A stretch of DNA of 64,000 bases from Bacteroidaceae bacterium (GTDB taxonomy: Bacteria; Bacteroidota; Bacteroidia; Bacteroidales; Bacteroidaceae). This document shows positions 63,463 through 64,000 of this stretch, in pieces. The translations under genes were made by a program, and so were the position numbers. The stretch lies in the NCBI GenBank assembly GCA_902362595.1, contig CABIXF010000012.1, forward strand, positions 1 to 64,000, given 5' to 3'. The stretch's first letter is position 1, and each line of letters begins with the position of its first letter. A model generated the notes under the pieces. The model was not told the DNA's origin. It was given only the letters and a program-made list of their open reading frames with translations, and did no database searches.

Positions 63463-63499
63463 TTTCTGTCTAAGTATAATTCATGATTAATCTGTGTTA

Positions 63500-63507
63500 C
63501 AAAAGTA
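63500..63507 (-). promoter_or_regulatory. Promoter -7 box of the SpmA/SpmB-like gene
   Basis: TACTTTTG on the minus strand, 37 bp upstream of the start. Confidence 0.55.
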
Positions 63508-63549
63508 TATATTTTCTTTGTCACTACCTTCACCTTCTTTGAAAACATA

Positions 63550-63557
63550 TAACTTTG
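63550..63557 (+). promoter_or_regulatory. Promoter -7 box of the DUF3810 gene
   Basis: TAACTTTG ends only 5 bp before the ATG, so the transcript should start at or very near the start codon. Confidence 0.5.
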
Positions 63558-63562
63558 TGTGT

Positions 63563-64000
63563 ATGAAAAGTTTTCCGTTACGTTACATACGTTGGGGCAT
63601 AGAAGCTCTTTTGTTAGGGCTTGTTTTTCTTTGCCGTTATTGGCCGGCGGCGGGTGAGGTATATGCCCGCTACGTCTATCCCGTGCTGTCTGCCGTGTTG
63701 TCCGCTTTGGTAGCATGGATTCCGTTCTCGGTGGAGGAATGGCTGGTCATCGCTTTCGCCCTCCTTTTCATCGGCTTGCCGTTCTGGGCCCGTCGCCGCA
63801 GAAAAGGTTGGAGATGGGTGTTGCGAGCCGAAGTGGAGTGCGCGGTAATCTGTTACCTCTGGTTTTATTGGGGATGGGGAATCAACTATTTCCGAAAAGA
63901 TTTCTTTATCCGTTCCTCTACCGAACCGGTAACTTATGTCGCAGCCGACTTTCACCGTTTTCTGGCTGCTTATACTGATTCCTTGAATGCCTCGTACACG
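63563..64000 (+). CDS. DUF3810 membrane protein, partial
   Basis: The first 146 codons of a gene that runs past the right edge of the window. The product starts MKSFPLRYIRWGIEALLLGL. It has three likely transmembrane helices in the visible part (LLLGLVFLCRYWP, VEEWLVIAFALLFIGLPFWA and VICYLWFYWGWGINYF), separated by short charged loops. The motif WGWGINYFRKDF is typical of DUF3810, a Bacteroidetes family with a metalloprotease-like C-terminal half, which is not visible here. There is no other in-frame Met nearby. Confidence 0.8.
   Translation, partial: MKSFPLRYIRWGIEALLLGLVFLCRYWPAAGEVYARYVYPVLSAVLSALVAWIPFSVEEWLVIAFALLFIGLPFWARRRRKGWRWVLRAEVECAVICYLWFYWGWGINYFRKDFFIRSSTEPVTYVAADFHRFLAAYTDSLNASYT

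Overview
The window is a stretch of chromosome from a member of the Bacteroidaceae (Bacteroides or Phocaeicola type). The evidence is the SusC/SusD pair, a fimbrillin-type lipoprotein, many families restricted to Bacteroidetes (DUF4271, DUF3098, DUF3836, DUF3810), a lack of Shine-Dalgarno sequences, and repeated promoters of the form TAnnTTTG a short way upstream of start codons. I cannot fix the species from the sequence alone. Coding is dense, and most of the window is core genome.

Layout. 1-700 holds a decayed IS1182-like remnant beside a tRNA-Gln. 831-4082 is a tricorn-type secreted protease. 4322-9194 is a minus-strand housekeeping run: LOG-type hydrolase, DUF4271, hemD, rnpA, yidD, tatD-like, tyrS. 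9288-14829 is a three-gene RND efflux operon with a divergent AraC-type regulator (15004-15915). 15999-22694 is a second minus-strand housekeeping run: a methyltransferase, ftsX, DUF3098, uppP, truB, queA, folK and metK. metK has its own promoter and a leader that matches a SAM-II riboswitch. 22829-28239 holds a PspC protein, miaB, a succinyl-CoA:acetate CoA-transferase type enzyme and an ABC exporter. 28594-29871 is a small fimbrillin operon. 30094-41530 carries glycan-degrading enzymes (GH2 beta-galactosidase type, GH2 beta-mannosidase, GH20 hexosaminidase) around leuS and a YitT protein. 41681-48002 holds rdgB, a SusC/SusD pair and a membrane-anchored winged-helix regulator convergent with susD. 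48222-63462 is mostly core metabolism and genome maintenance: a CAT-like acetyltransferase, a ketopantoate reductase type enzyme, ychF, polA, a polyprenyl synthase, deoC, a MazG-like enzyme, dtd, uvrC, apt, mnmG, ybeY and an SpmA/SpmB-like membrane protein. A DUF3810 gene runs off the right edge.

The parts least explained by known genes are two intergenic arrays of tandem palindromic repeats. One has four units at an exact 21-bp period (28399-28470). The other has four to five units at an exact 22-bp period with 7-nt spacers that all differ (about 48083-48185). A looser cluster of four AGTACT palindromes lies at 4206-4245. Both arrays lie upstream of a minus-strand gene for a membrane protein, and the 22-bp array is upstream of a PhoB-type DNA-binding regulator. 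A perfect 16-bp parS palindrome lies between apt and mnmG.

How the genes work together. The mannosidase-GH20 pair, the galactosidase-type enzyme and the SusC/SusD pair fit harvesting of host or dietary glycans. The CoA-transferase fits acetate/succinate fermentation. The RND operon with its AraC neighbour is a regulated efflux unit. These functional links are inferences from family membership and gene order.
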